Assembly (NCBI RefSeq): GCF_000423705.1
Contig: NZ_AUIM01000004.1
Coordinates: 558,001-622,000, forward strand
Length of the DNA stretch: 64,000 bases
Direction of reading: 5' to 3'
Source of the DNA: Stappia stellulata DSM 5886
GTDB lineage: Bacteria; Pseudomonadota; Alphaproteobacteria; Rhizobiales; Stappiaceae
The notes under the pieces are model-generated. The model was not told the origin of the DNA. It saw only the letters and a list, made by a program, of their open reading frames with translations, and ran no database searches. This document shows, piece after piece, positions 46,840 to 56,652 of this stretch. The position numbers and the translations under genes are program-made. Every line of letters begins with the position of its first letter. Within the stretch, counting starts at the first letter, position 1.

Positions 46840-47262
46840 TCAGCCGACGATTTCGGTCTCGGAGAACCAGTAGGCGATCTCCTGAGCGGCCGTCTCGGGT
46901 GCGTCCGAACCGTGCACGGAGTTTTCGCCGATCGACAGCGCGTAGGACTTGCGGATCGTGCCCTCGGCCGCATCGGCCGGGTTGGTGGCGCCCATCACTT
47001 CGCGGTTCTTGGCAATCGCATTCTCTCCCTCGAGAACCTGCACGATCGTCGGAGCCGACGACATGAACTCGACGAGCTCGCCGAAGAACGGACGCTCCTT
47101 GTGGACCGCGTAGAAGCCCTCGGCCTCGCGCTGCGACATCCACACCCGCTTGGAAGCAACGACGCGCAGGCCGGCTTCTTCCAGCATCGCGGTGATCGCG
47201 CCGGTGAGGTTGCGACGCGTTGCGTCGGGCTTGATCATCGAAAAGGTACGCTCGATCGCCAT
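46840..47262 (-). CDS. ndk: Nucleoside diphosphate kinase
   Basis: This 140-residue enzyme balances nucleoside triphosphate pools by transferring phosphate from ATP through a phosphohistidine. The catalytic histidine is H117 in [11 protein letters not shown], and the substrate-binding start is [10 protein letters not shown] with K11. The length is exactly that of bacterial Ndk. It is flanked by a clear terminator at its 3' end and by a gap of about 200 bases upstream without a recognised site. It is on the same strand as, but separated by a terminator from, the molybdopterin enzyme gene. Confidence 0.98.
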   Translation of the reverse strand: MAIERTFSMIKPDATRRNLTGAITAMLEEAGLRVVASKRVWMSQREAEGFYAVHKERPFFGELVEFMSSAPTIVQVLEGENAIAKNREVMGATNPADAAEGTIRKSYALSIGENSVHGSDAPETAAQEIAYWFSETEIVG

Positions 47263-47468
47263 GATGTTCTGGTCCTGTCTGGTTGCCGCCGGCCGCCCGT
47301 CTCACGGGTTCGCCAGCCGATTGAATTTCCGTATCCGTGTCTTCGGATGCCGCAGTCGTATAGCCGGGGAAATCGGCGTCCGCAAGGCCGGACCACGCCA
47401 GTGTTTTCCATGGATTCGCGGCAACAGGCGCGGCGAAGCCTGACAGTTTCAAACGGGCAATTTGCCGG

Positions 47469-48161
47469 CTAACCCGCCGCCGGTATCCTGCGCGCGCTTC
47501 CGTCGAACAGATCGAGGCAGCGTTCGAACCAGTCGGCCACCGGCGTGTCCGCCTCGATGAGCTTCAGCGGACTGGATACGCGCGCCCATTGCAGTGTGCC
47601 GAAAAGACTGTAATCGCCATAGAGCGGATTGTTGCCACCGATGAACGGTTGCGAGCGAAGCATGATGTTCATCGGCACCAGCGCCTTTGCAATCTCCGCC
47701 ACCCGCGCCTCGCGGTCGTGTTGCACCTCTTCCAGCGTCTGTCCGAAGCGCGCCTCCCGCGTTTGCCGAAAATAGGCCTGATCGGCAGGCGCGAGAATGT
47801 CGTGAACGTCCTTGACGATAAGCCGCACGAGCAATGCGCTTACCGACGCATTCGCCCAGCTGTCGACGAATTTCGCCGCCGCCCGACCGCCGGCTCCCCC
47901 GAACAGGCTCGGCCGGTCGGGATAGCTGTCCTCCAGATACTCCGCGATGGCCCAACTGTCGCAAATCGTCCGCTCGCCATCGACCAGAATGGGCACGGTC
48001 TTGCCGGCCTCGGGCGCGATGTCCGCGATTTCGGTAAAAGGACGCGGCGCGATCTCGAACTCCAGTCCCTTGTGCAGAATTGCCATTTTGGCCCGCCAGC
48101 AAAACGGGCTGAAAGGCCGCTCAGCATCGTTTCCGCAAAGCTCATAGAGAATTCGGGTCAA
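47469..48161 (-). CDS. Glutathione S-transferase family protein (beta-etherase-like)
   Basis: This 230-residue GST-fold protein has an N-terminal thioredoxin domain with SPFCWRAKMAILHKGLEFE, followed by KTVPILVDGERTICDSWAIA with the glutathione gamma-glutamyl-binding D-S pair, and a helical C-terminal domain with FIGGNNPLYGDYSLFG. The SPFCWR start is of the type seen in LigE-like beta-etherases and related plant-microbe GSTs. Its substrate is unknown. The start is TTG at 48161, supported by GGGGAGG five bases upstream; no ATG alternative keeps the conserved first strand. It is divergent from the M20 peptidase gene. Confidence 0.88.
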   Translation of the reverse strand: MTRILYELCGNDAERPFSPFCWRAKMAILHKGLEFEIAPRPFTEIADIAPEAGKTVPILVDGERTICDSWAIAEYLEDSYPDRPSLFGGAGGRAAAKFVDSWANASVSALLVRLIVKDVHDILAPADQAYFRQTREARFGQTLEEVQHDREARVAEIAKALVPMNIMLRSQPFIGGNNPLYGDYSLFGTLQWARVSSPLKLIEADTPVADWFERCLDLFDGSARRIPAAG

Positions 48162-48522
48162 GGCGACCTCCCCGGTCAGGATGTGTGTGTGGAGCGGACC
48201 CTACCCGCAGGCCCGCCACGATCCAATTTCGAATTGCCGCACCGGACCGCGTCCCAGCGACGCCCTTGCCGAAGCCCGCCGGAATTGAATCATTTTCCGA
48301 ACGCGCGGAATCATTTTGCCAACGTCCACCCCCACCCCACTGAGAACGCGTGGTTTTCGCTCGCAGCCCAAGACGGGACGGGTTATCAATTGAACCCTCA
48401 CCACCGGCGAAACGGGCCGTACCAGCCCCTCGCCCCACATGAAAAAACCGGGCCACCCCCCTCACGCGACTCATCGATTCCTCGTGCGGCGGAAAGGACC
48501 CGGTCGCCCAGAGAGGAACTCC
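48162..48522. other. Divergent intergenic region between a GST and an M20 peptidase gene
   Basis: These about 360 bases have no supported gene. They contain two in-phase direct repeats at 48287-48317 and the peptidase ribosome-binding site GAGAGGA. Nothing else is recognised. Confidence 0.5.
48287..48317. repeat. Two direct repeats 21 bp apart
   Basis: GAATCATTTT occurs at 48287-48296 and again at 48308-48317, with starts exactly 21 bp apart, or two helical turns. Each copy contains a GANTC site. Position in a divergent promoter region suggests a protein-binding site, but no regulator can be named. Confidence 0.5.
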
Positions 48523-49644
48523 ATGACTTCAACGACCGACGCGCTGCTGAACGGCCTGCTCGACTGGGTTCGCATCGAGACGCACACCCCGGACACCGCC
48601 GGCCTGAACTCGCTGATGGATCTTGTCGCCGCGCAGGCCGCCGCCTTCGGCGCCACCAGCGAGCGCATTCCGGGTCGCAACGGCCACGGCGATCACCTGC
48701 TGGTCTATTCGCCCTGGGGCGACCGCGAGACGCCCGGCATCCTGTTCATGAGCCATCTCGACACCGTGCACCCCAAGGGCACCGTCGACGCGGACCTTCC
48801 GATCCACATCGAGGGCGACGCGGCCTATGGCCCCGGCATCTGCGACATGAAGGGCGGCGCCTACAATGCGCTGGCCGCCATGCGCGCGGTCGCCGAATCC
48901 GGTACGGCCCCGCCCCTGCCCGTCCGCATTCTCTACACCTCCGACGAGGAGGTCGGCAGCCCGACCTCCCGCGCGCTGATCGAGGCGCAGGGCAAATGGG
49001 CGAAATACGCCCTCGTGACCGAACCCGCCCGCAACGGCGGACACGTCGTCACCGCGCGCAAGGGCGTTGGACGCTTCACGCTGAAGGTCGAGGGCCGGCC
49101 CTCGCATGCCGGAGCCCGTCACTGGCAGGGCCGCAGCGCCGTCACCGAACTTGCACACCAGATCATCGCGCTGGAGGCGATGACCGATTATGACCGCGAG
49201 ATCACCGTCAATGTCGGCCAGATCACCGGCGGCACCGGCACCAATGTCGTGCCCCAGCATGCCAGCGCCGAAATCGATCTGCGCGTGCCGACCGTGGAAG
49301 CGGCGAACGAAATGGTCGCCAGGATTACCGGGCTGACGCCGAAAACCCCGGACACGACGCTCACGATCACCGGCGGCATGAACCGCCCGCCCTTCGAGCA
49401 ATCGGCGGCGAGCAAGGCGCTCTTCGACCACGCCGCGACGCTTGCCTCCGACATCGGCTTCGAGCTGATCGGCGAGACAACCGGCGGCGGGTCGGACGGC
49501 AACTTCATCGCAGCCGACGTCGCGACCCTCGACGGTCTCGGTCCGGATGGCGATGATGTGCATACGCTCAACGAGCGGATCTTCATCTCGTCGCTTGAGC
49601 CGCGCATGCAGCTGATGAAGCGGCTGATCGAAACGCTCACCTGA
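48523..49644 (+). CDS. M20-family metallopeptidase (CPG2/ArgE-like)
   Basis: This 373-residue zinc peptidase or amidohydrolase resembles glutamate carboxypeptidase and related deacylases. Metal ligands and catalytic residues are seen in FMSHLDTVHPKG (H and catalytic D), GICDMKGGAYNAL (bridging D), TSDEEVGSP (the base E and ligand E) and the later ALVTEPA; a dimerisation domain begins near GRPSHAGARHWQGRSA, and the last ligand histidine lies in DVHTLNERI. The substrate is likely an N-acyl amino acid or small peptide. The ATG at 48523 follows GAGAGGA. No signal peptide, so cytoplasmic. Confidence 0.92.
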   Translation: MTSTTDALLNGLLDWVRIETHTPDTAGLNSLMDLVAAQAAAFGATSERIPGRNGHGDHLLVYSPWGDRETPGILFMSHLDTVHPKGTVDADLPIHIEGDAAYGPGICDMKGGAYNALAAMRAVAESGTAPPLPVRILYTSDEEVGSPTSRALIEAQGKWAKYALVTEPARNGGHVVTARKGVGRFTLKVEGRPSHAGARHWQGRSAVTELAHQIIALEAMTDYDREITVNVGQITGGTGTNVVPQHASAEIDLRVPTVEAANEMVARITGLTPKTPDTTLTITGGMNRPPFEQSAASKALFDHAATLASDIGFELIGETTGGGSDGNFIAADVATLDGLGPDGDDVHTLNERIFISSLEPRMQLMKRLIETLT

Positions 49645-49653
49645 CACGAAAAA

Positions 49654-49676
49654 GCCGGGCGCGCCTCGCGCCCGGC
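49654..49676. terminator. GC-rich hairpin downstream of the M20 peptidase gene
   Basis: A 10-bp perfect stem (GCCGGGCGCG with CGCGCCCGGC, loop CCT), preceded by AAAA, begins 10 bases after the peptidase stop. It would terminate leftward transcripts best, because the A-run reads as T on that strand. Confidence 0.62.
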
Positions 49677-49703
49677 CGAGGATGATGACAAAGCCTCGAA
49701 AAG

Positions 49704-49837
49704 GCGTCATCCCGGGCGCCGCGTCAGCGGAGACCCGGGATCGGGGAGGCACCGCCTCGCGGCTGGCAACGCCCTAGACAGGATAGGTTTTTGGCTCTCC
49801 GATACCGGGTCGCGCTTGCGCTTGCCCGGTATGACGC
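49704..49837. repeat. 134-bp intergenic element with inverted ends and internal palindromes
   Basis: The ends GCGTCATCCCGGGC (49704-49717) and GCCCGGTATGACGC (49824-49837) are inverted copies with one mismatch in 14. Inside each end sits a hairpin: TCCCGGG with CCCGGGA (49710-49740) and ATACCGGG with CCCGGTAT (49802-49832). It has no coding content and resembles the dispersed palindromic intergenic elements found in alphaproteobacterial genomes. Copy number cannot be judged from this window; I saw no second full copy here. Confidence 0.62.
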
Positions 49838-49925
49838 GGGAGAGCATTCGTATCCTTCGCCGGCAGCCTGGCGAACACCCGGCAAGCGCCGGGCGTCCTG
49901 ACTCCGCAGAAAATACCCAAAGACC

Positions 49926-50978
49926 TCAGTCCGCGATGCGTTTGCCGTCGGCGCCGAAGAAATGCAGGTCGGCTGCCGCGCAGGTGATATGGACGCGCGC
50001 GCCCGTCTGCGGGACCTTGGACGATCCCTCCACCCGCACGATCATCGCCTCGCCGTCGATCAGACGCACATGCGCGAGCGTCTCCGCGCCGAGCGCTTCG
50101 GCAATCGCCAGTTCGCCCGTCAGCACGGCGTCCGCCTCGCTGCAGAACGCCAGATGCTCCGGCCGCACGCCCACCGTCACCGCCTCTTCGGGCGGCGCGT
50201 TCTTCGTGCCGATCTGACCGAGCAGACCGCTTTCGCGCAGCCGTTCGACGGACAGGAAATTCATCGGCGGGGAACCGATGAAGCCGCCGACGAAGGTCGA
50301 CGCCGGCGTGCGATAGACATCGAGCGGCGAGCCGACCTGTTCCGCGACGCCCCCGTTCATGACGATGATGCGGTCGGCCATGGTCATGGCCTCCACCTGA
50401 TCATGCGTGACATAAAGCGACGTGACGCCGAGACGGCGCTGCAGCGTCTTGATCTCCACGCGCATCTGCACCCGAAGCTTGGCATCGAGATTGGACAGCG
50501 GCTCGTCGAAGAGGAAGACCGCCGGCTCGCGCACGATGGCGCGCCCCATTGCGACGCGCTGGCGCTGTCCGCCGGACAACTGCCGCGGCTTGCGGGTCAG
50601 GTACTCGCCGATTTCCAGGATCTTCGCAGCCGCTTCGACACGCTCGGCGATTTCCGCCTTGGGAACGCCGGCGATCTTCAGCCCGTAGGCCATGTTGTCG
50701 TAGACGCTCATATGCGGATAAAGCGCATAGTTCTGGAACACCATGGCGATGTCGCGTTCACGCGGTTCCAGATCGTTGACGACGCGCCCGCCGATGGAGA
50801 TCTCGCCGGAGGTGATCGTTTCCAGGCCAGCCACCATACGCAGCAAGGTGGACTTGCCGCAGCCGGACGGGCCGACGATGACGATCAGCTCGCCGTCGGC
50901 GATCTCGGCATCGACCCCATGGATGACCTCGGTCGGACCGTAGGATTTTCGAACGTCTGAAAGGGCGATCTGCGCCAT
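49926..50978 (-). CDS. ugpC: sn-Glycerol-3-phosphate ABC importer ATPase UgpC
   Basis: This 350-residue ATPase energises uptake of glycerol-3-phosphate and its diesters. Walker A (GPSGCGKST), the Q-loop in [17 protein letters not shown], the signature [15 protein letters not shown] and Walker B in [16 protein letters not shown] are intact, followed by the C-terminal OB-fold regulatory (TOBE-type) domain with [12 protein letters not shown], typical of the CUT1/MalK group. It is the last gene of ugpBAEC on this strand. MalK-type ATPases for other sugars look alike, so the substrate call rests on the whole operon and on the neighbouring phoX and Pho-box-like sites. Confidence 0.88.
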   Translation of the reverse strand: MAQIALSDVRKSYGPTEVIHGVDAEIADGELIVIVGPSGCGKSTLLRMVAGLETITSGEISIGGRVVNDLEPRERDIAMVFQNYALYPHMSVYDNMAYGLKIAGVPKAEIAERVEAAAKILEIGEYLTRKPRQLSGGQRQRVAMGRAIVREPAVFLFDEPLSNLDAKLRVQMRVEIKTLQRRLGVTSLYVTHDQVEAMTMADRIIVMNGGVAEQVGSPLDVYRTPASTFVGGFIGSPPMNFLSVERLRESGLLGQIGTKNAPPEEAVTVGVRPEHLAFCSEADAVLTGELAIAEALGAETLAHVRLIDGEAMIVRVEGSSKVPQTGARVHITCAAADLHFFGADGKRIAD

Positions 50979-50984
50979 CGGATG

Positions 50985-51830
50985 CTATTTCTCGCTTTCC
51001 ACGAGGCCCTTCACGAACAGCCTCTGCATGAAGACGACGACGGCCACGGGCGGCAGCATGGCCATCAGCGTGGTCGCCATGATGACGGGCCAGTCGGCGA
51101 TGTCGTCGCCGGAGGGAAACATCTGCTTGATGCCCATCACGATGGTGTTCATCTCCGGCTTGGTGGTGATCAGCAGCGGCCAGAGATACTGGTTCCACCC
51201 GTAGATGAAGAGGATCACGAAAAGCGCGGCGATGTTGGTGCGCGACATCGGCAAAAGGATATCGAGGAAGAAGCGCACGGGTCCGGCGCCGTCGACGCGC
51301 GCGGCCTCCGCCAGTTCGTCTGGAACGGTGAGGAAGAACTGCCGGAACAGGAAAGTCGCGGTTGCCGAGGCGATCAGCGGCAGGATCAGTCCTGTGTAGG
51401 AGTTCAGCATTCCGAAGCCCGCCACGACCTCATAGGTCGGCACGATGCGCACCTCTACCGGCAGCATCAGTGTCAAAAAGATGAGCCAGAAGAACATCAT
51501 GCGGAACGGGAAGCGGAAATAGACGATGGCATAGGCGGAAATGATCGAAATCACGATCTTGCCGACCGCGATCCCCATCGCCATGACGCTGGAATTGACG
51601 ATCATCAGCCATACGGGCGCATTGATGCCTTGCGTCAGCGCGGCCGTGTAGTTTTCGATGAAATGCGCGCCCGGCAGCAAGGGCATCGGCGGACGGGCGA
51701 TCTCCGGCTGCGTCACCGTGGAGGCGACAAAGGCCATGTAGATCGGAAAGCAGATGATCGCGATGCCGACCAGCAAGCCGATATGGGTCAACCAGGTGCC
51801 AAGCCCGCGTTTTTCGACCATCCCGCTCAT
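50985..51830 (-). CDS. ugpE: sn-Glycerol-3-phosphate ABC importer permease UgpE
   Basis: This 281-residue inner-membrane permease has six hydrophobic helices and the EAA motif in VPDELAEAARVDGAGPVRFF, where the ATPase docks. The segment GFGMLNSYTGLILPLIASAT and the ending with FPSGDDIADWPVIMA are like UgpE proteins; the aspartate-rich loop of that ending is characteristic. Its ATG overlaps the ugpA stop in a TGATG arrangement, and it lies six bases before ugpC. Confidence 0.9.
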   Translation of the reverse strand: MSGMVEKRGLGTWLTHIGLLVGIAIICFPIYMAFVASTVTQPEIARPPMPLLPGAHFIENYTAALTQGINAPVWLMIVNSSVMAMGIAVGKIVISIISAYAIVYFRFPFRMMFFWLIFLTLMLPVEVRIVPTYEVVAGFGMLNSYTGLILPLIASATATFLFRQFFLTVPDELAEAARVDGAGPVRFFLDILLPMSRTNIAALFVILFIYGWNQYLWPLLITTKPEMNTIVMGIKQMFPSGDDIADWPVIMATTLMAMLPPVAVVVFMQRLFVKGLVESEK

Positions 51831-52711
51831 CAGTAGTGCACCTTGCGTTCGATATAGCGGAACTGCACGACGGTCAGCAGGCCGACGAGCACGAGCAGGA
51901 TCACCGACTGGGCTGCCGACGAACCGAGGTCCTGTCCGACAAAACCGTCGGAGAACACCTTGTAGACCAGGATCGTCGTCGCCTGCTGCGGCCCGCCCGC
52001 TGTGATCGTGTGGATCACGCCGAAGGTCTCGAAGAAGGCGTAGACGATATTGACGACAAGCAGGAAGAACGTCGTCGGCGACAGAAGCGGGAACACGATG
52101 GTCCAGAAGCGGCGCGCGAAGCTAGCGCCGTCGATCGCCGCCGCCTCGATCACGCTTTTCGGAATTGCCTGGAGGCCGGCGAGAAAGAACAGGAAATTGT
52201 AGCTGATCTGCCGCCAGGAGGACGCGGCCACCACAAGGCCCATCGCCTCGCCGTCGTTGAGCACGTGGTTCCAGTCGTAGCCGGCGGCACTCAAGTACCA
52301 GGCAACGAGACCGACGTTTGGATTGAACATGAAAAGCCACAACACACCGGCAACGGCCGGCGCGACCGCATAGGGCCACACCAGAAGCGTCTTGTAGGCG
52401 CTCGACCCCTTGATCACGCGGTCGGCCATCACGGCAAGCCAGAGCGCGGCGCCCATGGAGGTCACCGTAACCAGCGTCGAAAACACGACCGTCGTCTTGA
52501 AGGAGGCGAGATAATAGGGGTCGCTCAGCAGGAACTCGAAATTGCCCCAGCCGACGAACTGCGAACTGAGCCCGAAGGGGTCGGGGATGAAAGCCGACTG
52601 ATAAATCGCCTGCCCGGCCGGCCAGAAAAAGAACAACAAGGTGACCACGATCTGCGGCGCAAGCAGCAGATAGGGCAACAGCCGGTTGTTGAAGACGACG
52701 CGTTTTTGCAT
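51830..52711 (-). CDS. ugpA: sn-Glycerol-3-phosphate ABC importer permease UgpA
   Basis: This 293-residue permease has six helices, starting with [20 protein letters not shown] as in UgpA, and the EAA motif in [20 protein letters not shown]. The end [20 protein letters not shown] contains the T-x-G-G-P signature shared by UgpA proteins. The start is placed at ATG 52711 (MQKRVVFNN); a GTG four codons earlier is possible. It overlaps ugpE and is separated from ugpB by about 130 bases. Confidence 0.91.
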   Translation of the reverse strand: MQKRVVFNNRLLPYLLLAPQIVVTLLFFFWPAGQAIYQSAFIPDPFGLSSQFVGWGNFEFLLSDPYYLASFKTTVVFSTLVTVTSMGAALWLAVMADRVIKGSSAYKTLLVWPYAVAPAVAGVLWLFMFNPNVGLVAWYLSAAGYDWNHVLNDGEAMGLVVAASSWRQISYNFLFFLAGLQAIPKSVIEAAAIDGASFARRFWTIVFPLLSPTTFFLLVVNIVYAFFETFGVIHTITAGGPQQATTILVYKVFSDGFVGQDLGSSAAQSVILLVLVGLLTVVQFRYIERKVHY

Positions 52712-52839
52712 CTCGCGAGGCACCGTTCAGGCGGTTCTATATGATTATGCCGAATGCACGGACGGCCCGAAGTGTGTCCGGGCCGTCCGCATGGTCGGAG
52801 ACGGGGCGCCGCCGGCCTTGCACCGGCGGCGCTCTTCCC

Positions 52840-54159
52840 TCAGCGGTTGGCCTGCTCGAAGCGACGCAGCAGCTGATTGCCACGCTGGACTGCGCTGTCG
52901 AGCGCCGTCTGTGCGTCCTTGTCGCCGGCCCACACCGCTTCCAGTTCCTCGTCGATGATGCCGCGGATCTGGTCGAAGTTGCCGAGACGCAGGCCCTTGG
53001 AGTTCGCCGTGGGCGCCTTGCCCGTCATCTGGATGATGGCGATGTCGGTGCCCGGATTCTCCTTGTAGAAACCGGCTTCCTTGGTCTGCTCGTAAGCAGC
53101 CGAGGTGATCGGCAGATAGCCGGTGTTCTGGTGCCAGTTGGCCTGAATGTCGGAGGACGAGAGGAAGTTGAGGAATTCGGCGACGCCGGCGTATTCCTCA
53201 TCCTCATGGCCGCTCATCACCCACAGCGACGCACCGCCGATGATGGTGTTTTGCGGCGCACCGTCGACATTGGACCAGTAGGGAAGCGCGCGGATGTCGA
53301 AGGCGAACTCGGCTTCCGCCTTCACACCGGCGTAGCCGGCAGACGACTCGGTGAAGAACGCGCATTCGCCGGAGCGGAAACGCGCACCGCCCTCGTTGCG
53401 GCGGCCGGCATAGATGAACTTGCCGTCCTTCGCCCAGTCACCCATGGCCTGGATGTGCGCGACCTGAACCGGGCCGTTGAAGGCGAGCTCGGTGTCGGTG
53501 CCGGCAAAGCCGTTCTCCTTCGTGGCGAAGGGAACGTTGTGATAGGCGGAGAGGTTCTCCAGATGCACCCAGCTCTGCCAGGCGGTCGTCAGCGGACAGG
53601 ACGAGCCATTCTCCTTCAGCGCGTCGAGCGCGGTGCCGACCTGCTCCCAGGTGGACAGATCCATGTCCGGATCGAGACCGGCGGCCTCCAGCGCATCGCG
53701 GTTCACGTAGAGCACCGGCGTGGAGGAGTTGTACGGCAGCGACAGCATGTCGCCGTCGGTCGTCGTGTAATAGCCCTTCACGGCCGCCAGATAGGCATCC
53801 GCATCGAACGGTTTGCCGGTGTTTTCCATCAGCTCGTAGACCGGCACGATGGCGCCCTTGGCGGACATCATGGTCGCCGTACCGACTTCGAAGACCTGAA
53901 GAATATGGGGCTGCTCACCGGCGCGGAACGCGGCGATGCCGGCATTCAGCGCCTCGGAGTAGTTGCCCTTGTGCGACGCGACGACAACGAACTCGTCCTG
54001 CGAGGCATTGAACTTCTCCACCTGCTCGGCGAGGAGCTCGCCCAAGCGGCCGGTGAAGGCATGCCACCACTGGATTTCGGTCGCGGCGAAGGACGCCGTG
54101 GTGCTTCCGGCCAGGATTGTCGCGGCGACAAGCCCGGCGAGTGTCTTACGATAAGCCAT
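52840..54159 (-). CDS. ugpB: sn-Glycerol-3-phosphate-binding protein UgpB
   Basis: This 439-residue periplasmic protein delivers glycerol-3-phosphate or its diesters to UgpAE. The signal peptide covers residues 1-25 (cleavage after SFA), and the mature start ATEIQWWHAFTGRLGELL has the characteristic W-W-H pattern. Later come KGNYSEALNAGIAAFRAG and MLSLPYNSSTPVLYVNRDAL, strongly like UgpB. The ATG at 54159 has GGGAGC eight bases upstream; an ATG five codons earlier lies inside that site. It is the first gene of the operon, and Pho-box-like repeats sit about 105-160 bases upstream. Confidence 0.93.
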   Translation of the reverse strand: MAYRKTLAGLVAATILAGSTTASFAATEIQWWHAFTGRLGELLAEQVEKFNASQDEFVVVASHKGNYSEALNAGIAAFRAGEQPHILQVFEVGTATMMSAKGAIVPVYELMENTGKPFDADAYLAAVKGYYTTTDGDMLSLPYNSSTPVLYVNRDALEAAGLDPDMDLSTWEQVGTALDALKENGSSCPLTTAWQSWVHLENLSAYHNVPFATKENGFAGTDTELAFNGPVQVAHIQAMGDWAKDGKFIYAGRRNEGGARFRSGECAFFTESSAGYAGVKAEAEFAFDIRALPYWSNVDGAPQNTIIGGASLWVMSGHEDEEYAGVAEFLNFLSSSDIQANWHQNTGYLPITSAAYEQTKEAGFYKENPGTDIAIIQMTGKAPTANSKGLRLGNFDQIRGIIDEELEAVWAGDKDAQTALDSAVQRGNQLLRRFEQANR

Positions 54160-54558
54160 TGTGTTTGCTCCCATAACCGGGCCTTTGCCCGACGTGCGGT
54201 TGAGGAACGGCAGGCGGGCCCGGATGGCCACACCGAACGAAACGTCCGCTTTTCGTATTGTTTTCATATGAACAATAAATGTCGCTCACATGAACATTAA
54301 GCGACACTTCAATGACAGGTGCAAGCCCTGAGCGCGATCTGTGTCGGACTGTCTTCGCACATGGTGCCTCCATCTGTCGGAGCTGTCACGAAACCGCAGT
54401 ACAGCGTCGCAAGGATTTTCGTGCCCGTCGCGCCATGAGCGCCGGAAAGACCTGACCTTCTGGAGTTTTCCACAGCCGGGCATCATTGTCCTCCAGACTT
54501 GGTCTTTGAATTTCCAAAGCCGCGCCGCGCCATGCCCAGACGAGGGAGACTAGCGCTG
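54160..54558. other. Divergent control region between ugpB and phoX
   Basis: These about 400 bases have no gene. An AT-rich part, unusual for this region, carries the Pho-box-like array at 54264-54318 in front of ugpB. Near 54367-54385 there are also two CTGTC motifs nine bases apart, which do not fit the 11-bp Pho spacing. Confidence 0.6.
54264..54318 (-). promoter_or_regulatory. Pho box and 11-bp-phased repeat array upstream of ugpB
   Basis: Read leftwards, 54318-54301 is CTGTCATTGAAGTGTCGC: a perfect PhoB heptamer CTGTCAT, a 4-base spacer and a partial second heptamer. The array continues in the same 11-base phase, with TGTTCATGTGA (54296-54286) and TGTTCATATGA (54274-54264) exactly 22 bp apart. 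PhoB binds direct repeats with 11-bp spacing, and ugp operons are established phosphate-starvation genes in rhizobia. Control by PhoB is inferred. Confidence 0.6.
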
Positions 54559-56570
54559 ATGAACAGAAGCGAATCCGTGGACGGTTTCGGCAACAGGGCG
54601 GAAGCCTTCGAAGAGGCCGACAACACCGTCCTGAGCCCCGGACGTGCCGCGACCTTCGGCGATATCGTCAACCGCAGGTACGGCCGCCGCGCGATCCTGC
54701 GCGGCGCACTTGGCGTCACCGCCGCAACCGCCCTCTTTGGCACGACTGCCCTCACCGCGGCGACCGGAGCCCGCGCCGCGTCCGCGACCTTCGCCTTCAT
54801 GGAACTGGAAAGCGGCAACGACGAGCGTCATCACATCGCCGATGGTTATGATGCCGACGTCCTGATCGCTTGGGGGGATCCGCTCTTTCCCGATGTCGGC
54901 GCGTTCGACCCGCAGGCCCAGTCGGCGGAAGGCCAACTCAAGCGTTTCGGCTACAACAACGACTACGTCGGTTTCGTCCCCCTTGCGGAAGACGGATCGC
55001 ACGGGCTTGTCTGTGTAAATCACGAATACACCAACGAGGAAGTCATGTTCCCCGGCATCGGCCGGCAGGACAACAAGGACTTCGCCGACATGACGCGGGA
55101 GCTTGTCGACATCGAGATGGCCGCGCACGGCGGGTCGGTGTTCGAGATCGCGCGCGGCGCCGAGGGCAAATGGTCCGTGGTTCTGGACAGCCCCTACAAT
55201 CGCCGCATTACGGCGCTCGAGACGGAAATGACCATCGACGGGCCGGCCGCCGGCCATGCGCGGATGAAAACCAGGGCGGATCCGGACGGGATCAGGGTGA
55301 TCGGCACGCTCAACAATTGCGCCGGCGGCATCACGCCCTGGGGCACCTATCTGATGGCCGAGGAAAACTTCCACGGTTATTTCTGGACCGACACGCTCGA
55401 CGCGGACGGCAAGCCGCGCATCGAGCGCGCCGACGCCGAAAGCCTGAAGCGCTATGGCGCGCCGGGGCGCTGGTACAACTGGGGTCAGCATCACGAACGC
55501 TTCAACATCGACGTGGAACCCAACGAAGTGAACCGCTTCGGCTGGGTCGTCGAGGTCGATCCGATGGACCCGGCCTCCACGCCGGTCAAGCACACCGCGC
55601 TCGGTCGTTTCCGTCACGAAGGCTCCGAAACCATCGTCAACGCGGACGGCCGCGTCGTGGTCTACACAGGCGACGACGCCCGCTTCGACTATGTCTACAA
55701 ATTCGTCTCCGCCGGCACCGTTTCCGATGACCGCGCCGCCAACATGACGCTCCTGTCGGAAGGGACGCTCTACGTCGGCAAATTCCACGAGGACGGCTCG
55801 CTCGACTGGCTGCCGCTCGTCCATGGCGAGGGACCGCTGACGGCCGAGAACGGCTTTACCAGCCAGGCGGACGTCCTGATCGACGCCCGTCTCGCCGCCG
55901 ATGCGTTGGGAGCGACGCCGATGGATCGGCCGGAAGACGTGCAGCCGGGGCCGGACGGCAAGGTCTACATGATGCTGACCAACAACACCCGCCGCAAGGA
56001 AGGCCAGGAAGACGCGGCCAACCCGCGCGCCGACAATGCCTTCGGCCACATCGTCGAGATGATCGCGCCCGATGCCAACCATACCGCAAGCAGCTTCACC
56101 TGGAACATCCTGGTGAAATGCGGGGACCCGACAATTGCCGAGGTCGGAGCGCAATGGGGGCCGGAGACCTCCGGGCACGGCTGGTTCGCCTCTCCCGACA
56201 ATTGCGCCATCGACGCAGACGGCCGTCTCTGGATCTCCACCGACCAGGGGTCGAACTGGGGGAAGACGGGCAAATCCGACGGGCTCTACGCGCTGGAGAC
56301 GGACGGCGCGTTGCGCGGCTCCTCGAAGCTCTTCTTCCGCTGCCCCGTCGGCGGCGAACTTTGCGGTCCCTATTTCACGGCGGACCAGACGACACTCTTC
56401 CTCGCCGTCCAGCACCCGGCACAGACGGCACCAAGGATTTCAAGGGGTTCGAGCGCGCCTCGACCTTCGAGGATCCCGCAACCCGCTGGCCCGATTTTCA
56501 GGAAGGCATGCCGCCGCGCCCCGCCGTGGTCGTCGTGACGAAACAGGGCGGCGGCAGAATCGCCGTGTAA
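54559..56570 (+). pseudogene. phoX: PhoX-family (DUF839) alkaline phosphatase, frameshifted near the 3' end
   Basis: The reading frame encodes about 620 residues of a PhoX-type phosphatase exported by the Tat pathway: the twin arginines are at 43-44 (YGRRAILRG), followed by a hydrophobic part and RAASATF. Later there are family segments such as FVCVNHEY-like LVCVNHEYTNEE, GTLNNCAGGITPWGTYLMAE and GHGWFASPDNCAIDADGRLW. At 56416-56420 the frame changes: the normal family ending (GTDGTKDFKGFERASTF, then RPAVVVVTKQGGGRIAV) is encoded in the next frame, as if one G was lost from a CCCGGG. Uncorrected, the protein ends at 56538 with 40 unrelated residues. Either a genuine mutation or a sequencing error at a GC run explains this. 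Confidence 0.82.
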
Positions 56571-56652
56571 CGGCCATGCCACCGCCTATCGATGCCCGCC
56601 CCCCGCGACAGAGCCGGCGGGGTGCGGACCAACCCGCCGCGCACAGTCAAGC

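Noticed and set aside
54367-54390. A CTGTC pair near phoX considered as a second Pho box.
   Set aside because: The two motifs are nine bases apart, not eleven, so they do not fit the PhoB direct-repeat spacing.
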